A stretch of DNA of 64,000 nucleotides, taken from contig JANPIV010000022.1 in assembly GCA_031425155.1 (NCBI GenBank), positions 124,001-188,000 on the forward strand, given 5' to 3'. Position 1 is the first letter of the stretch, and every line of letters begins with the position of its first letter. Shown piece after piece: positions 1-8,474 of the stretch. Made by a program: the position numbers and the translations under genes. The notes under the pieces were generated by a model. That model ran no database searches, was not told where the DNA came from, and saw only the letters and a list, made by a program, of their open reading frames with translations. The stretch comes from M3007 sp031425155. Its GTDB lineage: Bacteria > Bacteroidota > Bacteroidia > Chitinophagales > Saprospiraceae.

Positions 1-814
1 AGCGGTCGGCCATTTTGCCCACCCAGGGCGAGAAAAAGATGGTGCAAAGTCCACCCACCAGGTAGATCAGAAAAATATTATCCTGGCTAAATCCGACATT
101 TCCCACCAGCGAAGGCGCGATGTAAGGAATAATGGCAAAATGACCCATCATCAGGGTCACCGAAAGGGCCAGTGCCCGCAACTGGTTCGGCGATTTCAGA
201 ATGTCGGTCAGCACATGCAATGGATTGCGCCGGAGTTCTTTCTGGGCAATGTGGCTGGTCATATTGGGCGCAAAAGCGATGATGAAAACAGTCACCAATA
301 CGCCCAGCCCGCCTACGGCCAGAAAGGGCGCATGCCAACTAAAACGGGCGGCCAGCCATAGTCCTGTCGGCACACCCACCACCGAAGCCAGCGAAAAGGC
401 GGTCATCACCACGCCCATTGCTTCCGCGCGCCGTTGATACGGAAAAGTATCGCCGACGATGGACAGCACCTGCGCGCCGATCATGCCACCAAACAGCCCG
501 GCCAGAATGCGGGCCGCCACCAATAGCGCATAAGTGGGCGCAAAAGCGCAGGAAAAAGTGCCGATCACAAAGCCGATGTAAGCGAAAAGCAGGACTTTTT
601 TGCGGTCGAACCGATCCACAAAAAAAGCGGCGGCAAAGCCCGAAACGCCAGCGGTGAGGCTGTAAGCAGACACCGCGAACCCAAATTGTTTGGGCGAAAT
701 TTGGAATAATTTCATCAACTGTGGCCCCAGTGGCATCATGATCATAAAATCCATGATGTGGGTAAAATTGACGCAGGCAAGAATAATCAGGAGGAGACGC
801 TCATTTGGACGCAT
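1..814 (-). CDS. MFS transporter, C-terminus cut off by the window edge
   Basis: The minus strand is open from an ATG at 814 to the window edge (271 codons, no stop seen). It begins MRPNERLLLIILACVNFTHI, a short cytoplasmic start running straight into a first membrane helix. Successive hydrophobic helices follow, and near residue 265 there is a GKMADR segment, the basic loop motif of the major facilitator superfamily. The visible part would be about two thirds of a usual 400-residue carrier. Family members are proton-driven exporters or sugar/drug carriers of the inner membrane; the substrate cannot be read from the sequence. The gene reads away from the EAD/TPR gene at its right and is separated from it by a palindromic repeat at 917-1008. 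The product name is secure only to superfamily level. Confidence 0.85.
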   Translation of the reverse strand, partial: MRPNERLLLIILACVNFTHIMDFMIMMPLGPQLMKLFQISPKQFGFAVSAYSLTAGVSGFAAAFFVDRFDRKKVLLFAYIGFVIGTFSCAFAPTYALLVAARILAGLFGGMIGAQVLSIVGDTFPYQRRAEAMGVVMTAFSLASVVGVPTGLWLAARFSWHAPFLAVGGLGVLVTVFIIAFAPNMTSHIAQKELRRNPLHVLTDILKSPNQLRALALSVTLMMGHFAIIPYIAPSLVGNVGFSQDNIFLIYLVGGLCTIFFSPWVGKMADR

Positions 815-883
815 GGGGCAAAGCAACAGCGGTTTGGGCGAAGGGTTTTGAAAAAAAAGCAAAAATGCAAAAGGCAAATTGCA

Positions 884-912
884 AATGGAGCAAAGCAACA
901 TCCCGTTTTTTG
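884..912 (+). repeat. Dispersed 30-base repeat (family C), copy 1
   Basis: The stretch from AATGGAGCAAAGCAACATCC to the following CGTTTTTTG resembles, in reverse complement, two other intergenic copies at 8702-8736 and 18280-18314. All three lie next to A/C-rich word repeats built on GCAAA or its complement. Confidence 0.65.
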
Positions 913-916
913 AGGA

Positions 917-1010
917 GGCGAGGATTTGAGTATTCGACCAAAGCACCTGATAATCACCTAATTAATCAAATCCTCAAATCCTCGCATCTTCAAATCCTCA
1001 AACCTTCATT
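917..1010. repeat. Palindromic intergenic element, copy 1 (family A)
   Basis: The 13-base arms GCGAGGATTTGAG (918-930) and CTCAAATCCTCGC (972-984) are exact inverted repeats. The centre AGCACCTGATAATCAC matches, in reverse complement, the centre of the element at 2782-2860 (GTGATGGTCAGGTGCT), so the two are the same family in opposite orientation. The right end overlaps the last codons of the EAD/TPR gene. Confidence 0.75.
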
Positions 1011-2613
1011 GCTGGTTTTTCGGCGTTTGCAATGGCGCAACATACGGACGCCATTTGTCCAGGCTCCGCGTATTTACGCCGTTGCGTTGCGCTGCCTCGA
1101 TCACTTTTCGGGCATTGCTGGTATCGCCCTTTTGCAGATGCGCTTCTATGGCGACTTCATACGCCCCGACCGCTTGCGGGTTATTTTGGATGGATTTCTG
1201 GGCGAGGTTCAGGGCTTCCTGCGTATGTCCCAGAGCCAGGTTGGTTTTGGCCGCCTTGTTTTGTAACTGCGGATCGAGGGGTTTGGCCGCCGCTTGTCTT
1301 TCTTCCTTCACCAGGCGTTTTTCTATTTCCCGGGTGGAAATGGCGGCTTCCTGCTCGCGTTTGTCTATCCAGACTCCGTCGCCGGGCTTTTTCTGGCGCA
1401 CCGCTTTCAGGTCTTCGGTGGCTTTGGCAGGCTGACCACTTTTCAGGGAGGCTTGGACCCGTATTTTCAACAGGTCAGGATCGGCAGCATTGGCATTCGG
1501 AGCGGCTATTTCCAGATCGGTGGCGGCGCGGGTGAAGTCACCCTTTTGGTAGAGCAACGCCCCCCGGATACGCCGAGCCGTGGTTTGGTTGGGATAGGCT
1601 TCCAAAATCTGATCGTAGATGGCCAAGGCCTTGTCATATTCCTTTTTGGTCAAATGACCCTGCGCCACCGCCAGCAGCATCGTACTATCGGGCAATTCCG
1701 ATGACCGAGCAGTGTCCATTTTCGCCGCCACGGGAGGACTTTCTTCCAATAAATTACTGGCAATCGGAATACTGGCCCAGTTGGCCAGCACAATATACAG
1801 CAGCCTGGTCGCCGCGTCCACATCGCGGGTCAGATTGCCGAAATCGTTCATTTTCAACAGATTACCCAGTGTAGTGTCACCTGTACTCGCCGTCATGCCG
1901 TCCAGCAGTTTGTAGCGAATATCTAATTTATAACCCTGGTCGGTGGTCTCGTTGATCTTGCCCCACACGATCATCTGCACCCCGCAGCCCTGCGCAATGG
2001 TCGTGGCCTCGGTCAGGCTGGGGTAATTGGTGCCGATGTCGTACTGTTCATTCACGTCCGCTACGGCCTGGTCTTTCAGGTTCAATGTTTTGCTGAAAAG
2101 CACATTTAATCCGTCGGAAATATCAATGGCGGGATCGCTGGCCTTCTTTTCGCCGGTCTGCTTGAACGGCAAAATCATGACTTTAAACCGCGTTTTGTCA
2201 TCGTACTGCGGACATGCCTCTTCTTTCGGTTTATGGGTAAATTTCCAGATAAAAAAAGCACCTGCCAGGGCCACTACCCCACCGATCACGTAGTAGCGCC
2301 AAGCCTGCGAGTGGGTCGGGACCGGGGCTTTATCCTGAAAAGTAAACTTACCCGCCTCGAGCCGGTGAATAATTTGCAGGGCATTATTCGCCACCTGATT
2401 GATGGATAATTGGGCCGTTTCAGGGGAAATAGTACCGCGAATGGTCTGCGCTTTTACATGATAAAGTTCGCCCTGATTCACCCGGCCGATTTGGGCCAGT
2501 TCGCTATATTGTGGATCGCTGTCGAGCAGCGCCACTAATTGCACCATTGCGGTTTCAATATCACCTTTCCCGATCAGGGTTTTAATGGCAGGAAGTACTT
2601 TTGGCAGGTCCAT
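1006..2613 (-). CDS. Membrane protein with effector-associated domain (EAD11-like), TolB-like domain and TPR repeats
   Basis: The start is placed at ATG 2613 (MDLPKVLPAIK), giving 535 residues, because the domain pattern begins there; an upstream ATG at 2652 would add 13 unmatched residues. Residues 1-86 match the small helical effector-associated domain type 11: a LIGKGDIETA helix start, a central variable part, then RGTISPETAQ and NQVANNALQIIHRL. One transmembrane helix is at about 108-124. Residues 142-260 look like the TolB/CsgG-like fold seen ahead of TPRs (FKVMILPF, then DISDGL). From about 310 to the end there are TPRs. In known systems EADs act as adaptor modules that pair an effector with an NTPase or sensor. 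Here the EAD would be cytoplasmic and the TPR part periplasmic. No partner gene with a matching EAD lies beside it. The gene is flanked on both sides by related palindromic repeats. Confidence 0.75.
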   Translation of the reverse strand: MDLPKVLPAIKTLIGKGDIETAMVQLVALLDSDPQYSELAQIGRVNQGELYHVKAQTIRGTISPETAQLSINQVANNALQIIHRLEAGKFTFQDKAPVPTHSQAWRYYVIGGVVALAGAFFIWKFTHKPKEEACPQYDDKTRFKVMILPFKQTGEKKASDPAIDISDGLNVLFSKTLNLKDQAVADVNEQYDIGTNYPSLTEATTIAQGCGVQMIVWGKINETTDQGYKLDIRYKLLDGMTASTGDTTLGNLLKMNDFGNLTRDVDAATRLLYIVLANWASIPIASNLLEESPPVAAKMDTARSSELPDSTMLLAVAQGHLTKKEYDKALAIYDQILEAYPNQTTARRIRGALLYQKGDFTRAATDLEIAAPNANAADPDLLKIRVQASLKSGQPAKATEDLKAVRQKKPGDGVWIDKREQEAAISTREIEKRLVKEERQAAAKPLDPQLQNKAAKTNLALGHTQEALNLAQKSIQNNPQAVGAYEVAIEAHLQKGDTSNARKVIEAAQRNGVNTRSLDKWRPYVAPLQTPKNQQ

Positions 2614-2781
2614 AATAAATAGGAGTAGTAAAAATCGCTGACACAACGCCAACGTACTTGAATAACGCGGGCCAGTAGAGAATAATTATTTAGTGCAGTG
2701 TTAGCATAGACTTAAAAGTGCCTGTTTATCAAGCATGTATGTTAAAAATGCTATGCTTTAATGGAGTAATGTAACTTTCTC

Positions 2782-2860
2782 GAGGATGCGAGTATTCGAT
2801 CAATAACGTGATGGTCAGGTGCTCTGATCGAATACTCGCATCCTCAAATACCCATATCCT
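2782..2860. repeat. Palindromic intergenic element, copy 2 (family A)
   Basis: Perfect 21-base inverted arms lie at 2782-2802 and 2825-2845; the left arm starts GAGGATGCGAGTATTCGATC. The loop region GTGATGGTCAGGTGCT is shared with the inverted copy at 917-1010. The element sits between the start of the EAD/TPR gene and the 3' end of the esterase gene. There is no T-tract of the length expected for a simple terminator. Confidence 0.8.
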
Positions 2861-3543
2861 TAGCCACCACTCACCAATAGCGGCTGCAAGATGCGCCAGA
2901 CGTTTTCCGCCACGATCTTTTGTCCGGCTATATTCGGGTGAATACCATCTTCCAGATTGAGGGTTGGAATACCGCCTACATCTTCCAGTAAAAAAGGAAT
3001 CAGCGCGGCCTGATTACGCTGGGCCAGATCGGTGTACATGCCTTGAAAAGCCTTGGTATAAGTCGCGCCGAGGTTGGGCGGAGCCAGCATACCCGCGATC
3101 ACGAGCTGGCAATTGGGATAATGCAAACGTACGCTATCCACAATGGCCCCCAGATTTTCTTTGGATTGGGCAATCGGCAACCCGCGCAGGGCATCATTGC
3201 CGCCCAATTCGAGCACAAATATATCCACCGGCTGACGTAGCACCCAGGCAATCCGACTCTTGCCATCCGCCGTCGTTTCGCCGCTGATGCCCGCATTTAC
3301 GCAGCGGTAAGGCAGTTGCAGACTATCAATGCGCCGCTGAATAATGGCTACAAAGCCCTGCTCCGGCGAAAGTTGGTAGGCCGCCGTGAGGCTATTGCCA
3401 AAGAAAACGATGTTTTTGCGGGTGGACGGTGCCGCCGGCGCAGCAGTGGAAGTTGTCGGCGTAATCGTTGCCGTATTTTTAGGTTCGGATTGGCAAGCAG
3501 TAAAGGCCAACAAACCGGAGAAAAGCCAGAATAAACGATTCAT
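2860..3543 (-). CDS. SGNH/GDSL-type esterase lipoprotein (TesA-like)
   Basis: The product has 227 residues. The N-terminus MNRLFWLFSGLLAFTAC carries a lipobox ending at Cys17, so the protein should be an envelope lipoprotein. The SGNH hydrolase blocks are in order: FFGNSLTAAY with the nucleophile Ser51, NAGISGETT with the block II Gly, ELGGNDALRG with the oxyanion Asn116, and DGIHPNIAGQ near the C-terminus supplying the Asp and His. This arrangement is that of arylesterase / acyl-CoA thioesterase I / lysophospholipase L1 enzymes, which hydrolyse acyl esters in the periplasm. A low-complexity Thr/Ala/Pro linker (about residues 23-41) separates the lipid anchor from the catalytic domain. The physiological substrate is unknown. 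Confidence 0.92.
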   Translation of the reverse strand: MNRLFWLFSGLLAFTACQSEPKNTATITPTTSTAAPAAPSTRKNIVFFGNSLTAAYQLSPEQGFVAIIQRRIDSLQLPYRCVNAGISGETTADGKSRIAWVLRQPVDIFVLELGGNDALRGLPIAQSKENLGAIVDSVRLHYPNCQLVIAGMLAPPNLGATYTKAFQGMYTDLAQRNQAALIPFLLEDVGGIPTLNLEDGIHPNIAGQKIVAENVWRILQPLLVSGG

Positions 3544-3806
3544 TTTTAAATTTCAGAGCAAAACAACCACTTTGCCGGAATGTTTTTCACCCAAAATCAT
3601 CTGGCTGTAAATATAATTTTATATTGAAATGCCCACTGTGTGAAACAGTTACAAAAAAACACAGCAGCGCCGACCAACCCCACGTACCGGAAACGACGGG
3701 TTTAGAAAATGGCTGGACGCTGCCGTGCTTTTTTAATAAACTCTTCAACGGAGTATCGGGAGGACGTCCCGGAATTAATAATTCATCATTAATAATTCAT
3801 AATTCC

Positions 3807-4457
3807 TTACCCTCCCGCCAGTTTAGCCGCCAACACCGGCACATCCTCCTGCAATTTGGCCTCCATCGCTTTCAGGGCCATTTTCAGGGCTTCCAGATTG
3901 GCTTTGCGTACAGCATCTGGAGTGATATAGCCATAATAGAGGGCTATTTTGGCCTTACCCGTGCCGGGTGCGGAGTAAGTGACGATGGGCCGACCTTTGG
4001 CATCGGCGATTTCGAGTTGCAAATCCAGGTCGCAACGGACGGTACCATAAGGCATACCCAGCAGGTTCAGACCCGACAGCGTCAGGATGGAAGGGATGGC
4101 GTATCCCCAACCGGAATTGCGGCGGTTGTAGAACAGCAATTTGAAGCGGGCCTGACCAGCCTGGGCATTACCGGCTTGCATCACGTTGTCCGCCAGTTCA
4201 TTTTGCAGCAGATGGCTGACATCGCGCAGGGCTCCGGTGGTCACGCTGTAGGCCTGCCAGGGATCGGTAGCGGCGGGGCCTTGCCGAAATAATGCCGCAT
4301 CGAAAGCCTGCCCAAAACTGGCTTGATGGATGAGCAGTCGCAGCGGCGGCAAGCGTTCGGGCAGGGCGGGAGTGGTACGAAAATCGGCGGGGCGCAAGGT
4401 GCGGCACTGGCTCAAAACCAGTACGCAGCAAGCGAGGAAGAGAATTGTTTTTTGCAT
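3807..4457 (-). CDS. Hypothetical lipoprotein
   Basis: Start chosen at ATG 4457 because MQKTILFLACCVLVLSQC is a clear lipoprotein signal with lipobox LSQC; a start 16 codons upstream would bury it. The mature part of about 200 residues has no motif I recognise. It contains LLFYNRRNSGWGYAIPSILT and a later alternating pattern DLDLQLEIADAKGRPIVTYS that suggests beta strands, then a helical C-terminus rich in Ala, Leu and Lys. It resembles Bacteroidota outer-membrane-associated lipoproteins of unknown function. It lies in the same direction as the esterase gene, separated by about 260 bases holding only AT-rich word repeats (ATTAATAATTCAT). Confidence 0.75.
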   Translation of the reverse strand: MQKTILFLACCVLVLSQCRTLRPADFRTTPALPERLPPLRLLIHQASFGQAFDAALFRQGPAATDPWQAYSVTTGALRDVSHLLQNELADNVMQAGNAQAGQARFKLLFYNRRNSGWGYAIPSILTLSGLNLLGMPYGTVRCDLDLQLEIADAKGRPIVTYSAPGTGKAKIALYYGYITPDAVRKANLEALKMALKAMEAKLQEDVPVLAAKLAGG

Positions 4458-4697
4458 GGCGTTTAAATTTGGCTGCAAGATGGATACGCTTCCTCCACCC
4501 CGCAAGAGGCCGGTAGCCCGTAGAGTTCTGTTTAACGTAGTTTAACCTTTGGGAAAGTAAAAGTGAAAACAGTTAACTAATATATTATTGGATATGAGTT
4601 TATTAAATTTATGTTAAAATAATAATATAATAAACTCATAAGGAACTTTAATATCAATAGACGGTCGCTTTTGGTAGCAAAATCTAATTACTTATGC

Positions 4698-4904
4698 GAA
4701 TCATGGGTTAAACCAGCCTTTTGAATGCTGCAAAAGCCCCGGTAGGGGCGAAAAGTTGGTAGTAAAATGATGGTAGCATCTGGTAAGCCCCAGAGGGGCG
4801 CAATAGCGTACTTATTACGCCCCTCCGGGGCTTATGAGAGAACCGTTATGGACATATTTCTACCAACATCTTGCCCCTACCGGGGCTTTTAAACCCATGA
4901 TTCC
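4698..4904. repeat. Composite palindromic element (family B), copy 1
   Basis: Nested inverted repeats: outermost GAATCATGGG (4698-4707) with CCCATGATTC (4894-4903); then the perfect 18-base pair AAAAGCCCCGGTAGGGGC (4732-4749) with its complement at 4873-4890; then GTTGGTAG (4755-4762) with CTACCAAC (4860-4867); then an inner hairpin of 17-base arms with one mismatch (4784-4800 and 4818-4834). No coding potential is seen. The element at 29754-29975 repeats this architecture, including the TTGGTAG boxes. The rest of the gap 4458-5034 is AT-rich, with a run of TTTTCTAAAC-type words at 4930-5005. Confidence 0.8.
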
Positions 4905-5022
4905 CATTACTTAACTTTCCAGCGTGTTGTGTTTTTTCTAAACCTTCTAAGTTTTCTAAACTTTCTCTAAACCCCTTGAATTTTCTAAACCTTTTTCTAA
5001 ACCCTTACAAACCCCTTCCCCA

Positions 5023-5030
5023 TACCTTTG
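5023..5030 (+). promoter_or_regulatory. Bacteroidota -7 promoter box for meaB
   Basis: TACCTTTG matches the Bacteroidota housekeeping -7 consensus TAnnTTTG. It ends four bases before the meaB ATG at 5035, so transcription would begin at or very near the start codon. A nearly leaderless mRNA is inferred. Confidence 0.6.
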
Positions 5031-5034
5031 CGCC

Positions 5035-6033
5035 ATGCGTCGCCACTTATCCACCGTCGAAGAAATAGTCAGCGGCATCCGTTCGGGTAGCCGGGTGGTG
5101 CTGGGGCAGGCCATCACGCTGGTTGAAAGTGCCCGCGCCGATCATCAGGCCCTGGCCCAGGAGGTGATCGCCCGCTTACTCACCGAAGCACCTGCGGAAC
5201 CCACGACCCTGCGCATCGGCATCACGGGCGCGCCCGGAGTGGGCAAAAGCAGCCTCATCGAAGCGCTGGGCATATACTTGCTCGAACAGAGGCGACGGGT
5301 GGCCGTGCTGGCCATAGACCCCAGCAGCAGCGTGAGCGGCGGCAGTATTCTGGGCGATAAGACCCGGATGGAACGGCTTTCGGTGTCCGAGGGTGCATTT
5401 GTGCGGCCATCCCCGGCGGGCACTTCGCTGGGTGGCGTGGCCCGCAAAACCCGCGAAACAATTCTGCTGGTGGAAGCCGCCGGTTACGACACGGTACTGA
5501 TCGAAACGGTAGGCGTTGGTCAATCGGAAGTGGCCGTACGCCGCATGACGGACGTTTTTCTGCTATTATTACTGCCTGGTGCAGGCGATGAATTGCAAGG
5601 TATCAAACGGGGCATTGTCGAACTGGCCGATCTGCTGGCCGTGAATAAAGCCGACGGTGAACGCCTCGCACTGGCCCAACAAGCCCAGCGGCATTACCGC
5701 AATGCCGTGCATTTATTGCCAAAACCTCGAAGCGGATGGTCGCCACAGGTGCTGATATGCAGTGCCCAGGAAGGGACTGGTGTGGCCGAATTGTGGACTA
5801 CCATCCTCAACTATCACCAGCAAACGCAGCAAAACGGATTTTTTGTGGAGAACAGGCGGCAACAGGCACACTACTGGCTGGAGGAGGCATTACAGGCCGG
5901 ATTGCAGGCACTTTTTCAAGGAAATACAGGTGCGCAGCAGTTGCTAAAAACCCTGGAACCAGAGGTGTTGGCGGGGCGGCTTTCGCCCTTTGCGGCTGCC
6001 GAAAAAGTGCTGGAAATATTCGGGAATAAGTAA
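5035..6033 (+). CDS. meaB: MeaB/ArgK-type G-protein chaperone of methylmalonyl-CoA mutase
   Basis: The 332-residue product is the usual length for MeaB. Visible motifs: Walker A GAPGVGKSS (about 65-73), the switch region AIDPSSSVSGGSILGDKTRM (about 93-112), ETVGVGQSE (157-165), and the guanine-specificity motif NKAD (204-207). MeaB binds the B12 enzyme methylmalonyl-CoA mutase, gates cofactor loading by GTP hydrolysis and protects the enzyme from inactivation. This serves propionate and branched-chain amino acid breakdown through succinyl-CoA. No mutase subunit gene lies next to it in this window. A -7 promoter box directly abuts the start codon. Confidence 0.95.
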   Translation: MRRHLSTVEEIVSGIRSGSRVVLGQAITLVESARADHQALAQEVIARLLTEAPAEPTTLRIGITGAPGVGKSSLIEALGIYLLEQRRRVAVLAIDPSSSVSGGSILGDKTRMERLSVSEGAFVRPSPAGTSLGGVARKTRETILLVEAAGYDTVLIETVGVGQSEVAVRRMTDVFLLLLLPGAGDELQGIKRGIVELADLLAVNKADGERLALAQQAQRHYRNAVHLLPKPRSGWSPQVLICSAQEGTGVAELWTTILNYHQQTQQNGFFVENRRQQAHYWLEEALQAGLQALFQGNTGAQQLLKTLEPEVLAGRLSPFAAAEKVLEIFGNK

Positions 6034-6113
6034 AATTTAGGATTTTTGATTTTATCTATTTTTCAACGCAACATATTGATAGTAAAGATTTTTTACATAA
6101 ATTTTTTCCATAA

Positions 6114-6148
6114 AATAAAAAAAGCCATCGAACTTTTCGTCCGATGAC
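6114..6148 (-). terminator. Hairpin with T-tract on the minus strand
   Basis: On the minus strand GTCATCGGAC, loop GAAAA, GTTCGATGGC form a ten-pair stem (two G-T pairs) followed by seven T. It could terminate a minus-strand transcript or act bidirectionally downstream of meaB. The remainder of the gap 6034-6377 is AT-rich and holds no convincing gene. A short frame ATGAAAACAATC (from 6167, 33 codons) is present but unsupported. Confidence 0.5.
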
Positions 6149-6377
6149 TTAACCCCAAAAAACCAAATGAAAACAATCTTCCTTTCTTATATATCTTCGA
6201 GCCCGGAGGCGCTTTTTCTGTCGGTTACTACCTTTAAACGGCAGCTTCTCAAACGGTCACTCTTTTAGAAGAAAAAATTCAAAAAAAAATTTCTCCCGGT
6301 ATTTTCGTGCGTAAAAAGGCGGACGGGGAACGAAGTTCCTACTTTTACCGCTTCATCATTACTAATAAGACTGTGCC

Positions 6378-6845
6378 ATGACTTTTTACGCAATACTTAA
6401 AGAACTTCACGCTTACAATAGGTACTTCATCCTCGCGGCCCTGGTGTTTGTGCTTTTTCGCGCTTACACCGGCTGGCTGAGCAACAAGCGTTACGAAAAA
6501 CCCGACAATACCAGTGCTGCTGCTTTGCTGGGGCTTTGCCACCTGCAATTACTGCTCGGCCTACTATTGCTTTGGGTCAGTCCCCTCGGTATGGCGGCCC
6601 TTTCCAATGGTTCGGCACTGCCCGGTTCCTGGGCGCGTTACTTCACCATGGAGCACGCTGGCGCGATGTTCATCGCCATTGTGCTGGTGCAAGTAGGTCG
6701 CATTCTTTCCAAAAAGAAAACCGACGACCAGCAAAAACATCGCACCATTGCCATTTATGTCACCATTGCTACACTGCTTATTATCGGTACGCTGGCCCAC
6801 AAAGGTTTGGTATTGAGCCGTTTGGCCGATGCCGTCGCGATGTAG
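6378..6845 (+). CDS. Small four-helix membrane protein
   Basis: The 155-residue product has four predicted membrane helices: FILAALVFVLFRAY, LLGLCHLQLLLGLLLLWV, AGAMFIAIVLVQVGRIL and IAIYVTIATLLIIGTLA. The opening MTFYAILKELHAYNRYF and the paired His residues (HAYNRY; HLQLLL; EHAG; AHKG) resemble the small cytochrome b-like membrane proteins annotated in many Bacteroidota, in which the His residues might ligate haem. That assignment is by similarity of layout only. The gene ends with TAG at 6843-6845, which shows amber is an ordinary stop here. hisS follows about 190 bases downstream. Confidence 0.75.
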   Translation: MTFYAILKELHAYNRYFILAALVFVLFRAYTGWLSNKRYEKPDNTSAAALLGLCHLQLLLGLLLLWVSPLGMAALSNGSALPGSWARYFTMEHAGAMFIAIVLVQVGRILSKKKTDDQQKHRTIAIYVTIATLLIIGTLAHKGLVLSRLADAVAM

Positions 6846-7032
6846 CAGTGAAGCCCGTTGCTCTTTCGCAAGGCATATATATACGTCAAAATGCCCCTTT
6901 AAGTTTTGCCGATTGGCTTGCTTTAGGTGGTATGACATATTTATTACAGAACTCCGTCGAAAGGCTGGCTGTGCAGGCGTTTTGATTGTTTCTGTGACTA
7001 AATGGTGATCATTTCTAATAGATTTTTCCAAG

Positions 7033-8376
7033 ATGCAAAAACCCAGTATTCCCGAAGGCACCCGCGATTTCGGGCCAGAACAGGTGCGCCGCCGCACCTA
7101 TATTTTTGATACGATCCGTACGGTTTTCGTGAAATTTGGTTTTCAGCCGCTCGAAACACCAGCCATGGAAAACCTGAGCACCCTCACCGGCAAATACGGC
7201 GACGAAGGGGATAAATTGCTATTCAAGATTCTGAATAACGGCGACTACCTGAAAGATGCTACGCCAGAAGCCCTGGAAAATCGCGATTCGGCGCAGTTGG
7301 TGCGTAGTATTGCCAAACGTGGTCTGCGTTACGACCTCACCGTGCCTTTTGCCCGCTATGTGGTGATGAATCGTGGCCAGTTGACCTTTCCTTTCAAACG
7401 TTACCAAATCCAGCCCGTATGGCGTGCCGACCGGCCACAACGGGGCCGCTACCGCGAATTTTTTCAATGCGATGCCGACGTGATTGGTTCGGATAGCCTG
7501 CAATTTGAAGCCGAACTGGTGCAAATCTATGACGAGGCTTTCGCGAAATTACAGGTGCCGGTGACCATCAAACTGAACAACCGGAAAATACTCTTTGGCA
7601 TCGCCGAGGCCGCCGGGATTCCCGATCAGTTCATGCACATGACCGTGGCCATTGACAAATTAGACAAAATCGGGCTCTCCGGTGTGCGTACCGAACTGGC
7701 GGAGCGCGGCATTTCGATGGAGGCCATTGAGGTAATCCAGCACATTCTGGAAGTGCCGGACCGGGAGGCCCTGCGCCCGCTGTTCGCCGATAGCCCCATC
7801 GGATTGAGTGGCCTGGATGAACTGGATCGCGTATTTCGTTTTTTAGAAAAAACGCCGCTGACCAATGCGTTGCAATTCGATATCACTTTGGCGCGTGGGC
7901 TGAGTTATTATACCGGCTGCATTTTTGAAGTGGCGGCCATTGGCGTACCGATGGGCAGTATTGGCGGCGGCGGTCGTTATGCCGATCTGACCGGTGTGTT
8001 TGGGGTGCCGGGCTTGTCGGGCGTGGGCATTTCGTTTGGGGCCGACCGCATTTACGACGTGATGGACGCTTTGGAAGTCTTCCCGGAGGCCCTCAGCGCG
8101 AGTGTGCAGGTGTTGCTGGCCGCTTTTGATGAACCAACCCATGCGTATGCCTTTGAGTGCGCTACGTACCTACGCGCAGCGGGCCTCGCCGTAGAACTTT
8201 ACCCGGAACCGGGAAAATTGAAGAAACAATTCGAGTATGCCGCCAAACGCAACGTGGCATTCGTGGCTATTGTCGGAGAAACAGAAATGCAGACGGGAAA
8301 ATTGACCGTGAAAAATCAACAAACGGGCGAACAGGCGGTGCTGACGGTGGAAGAGGCGGTAGCACTGATTAAATAA
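7033..8376 (+). CDS. hisS: Histidyl-tRNA synthetase
   Basis: The 447-residue class II aminoacyl-tRNA synthetase starts MQKPSIPEGTRDFGPEQ, the standard HisRS opening, and charges tRNA-His with histidine in the cytoplasm. Motif 2 is visible as PVWRADRPQRGRYREFFQCD, and the histidine-specific HisA loop as ARGLSYYTGCIFEV. The Gly-rich SIGGGGRYADLTG and the motif 3 region GVGISFGADRI follow. The C-terminal anticodon-binding domain covers about residues 350-447. Length and all catalytic elements are intact. Confidence 0.97.
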   Translation: MQKPSIPEGTRDFGPEQVRRRTYIFDTIRTVFVKFGFQPLETPAMENLSTLTGKYGDEGDKLLFKILNNGDYLKDATPEALENRDSAQLVRSIAKRGLRYDLTVPFARYVVMNRGQLTFPFKRYQIQPVWRADRPQRGRYREFFQCDADVIGSDSLQFEAELVQIYDEAFAKLQVPVTIKLNNRKILFGIAEAAGIPDQFMHMTVAIDKLDKIGLSGVRTELAERGISMEAIEVIQHILEVPDREALRPLFADSPIGLSGLDELDRVFRFLEKTPLTNALQFDITLARGLSYYTGCIFEVAAIGVPMGSIGGGGRYADLTGVFGVPGLSGVGISFGADRIYDVMDALEVFPEALSASVQVLLAAFDEPTHAYAFECATYLRAAGLAVELYPEPGKLKKQFEYAAKRNVAFVAIVGETEMQTGKLTVKNQQTGEQAVLTVEEAVALIK

Positions 8377-8474
8377 AAGGGCAAAAGGCAAATTGGAAAA
8401 TGTGGCAATGCAACATTCTGGTGGGGAAAGCAAATGAATAAATGGGACAAAACGGCTGCATTTCATACCGTTGC

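Noticed and set aside
6167..6268. Short plus-strand frame MKTIFLSYISS (33 codons) after the 6.1 kb hairpin
   Set aside because: No family pattern, low-complexity surroundings and no promoter box; length alone is not evidence.
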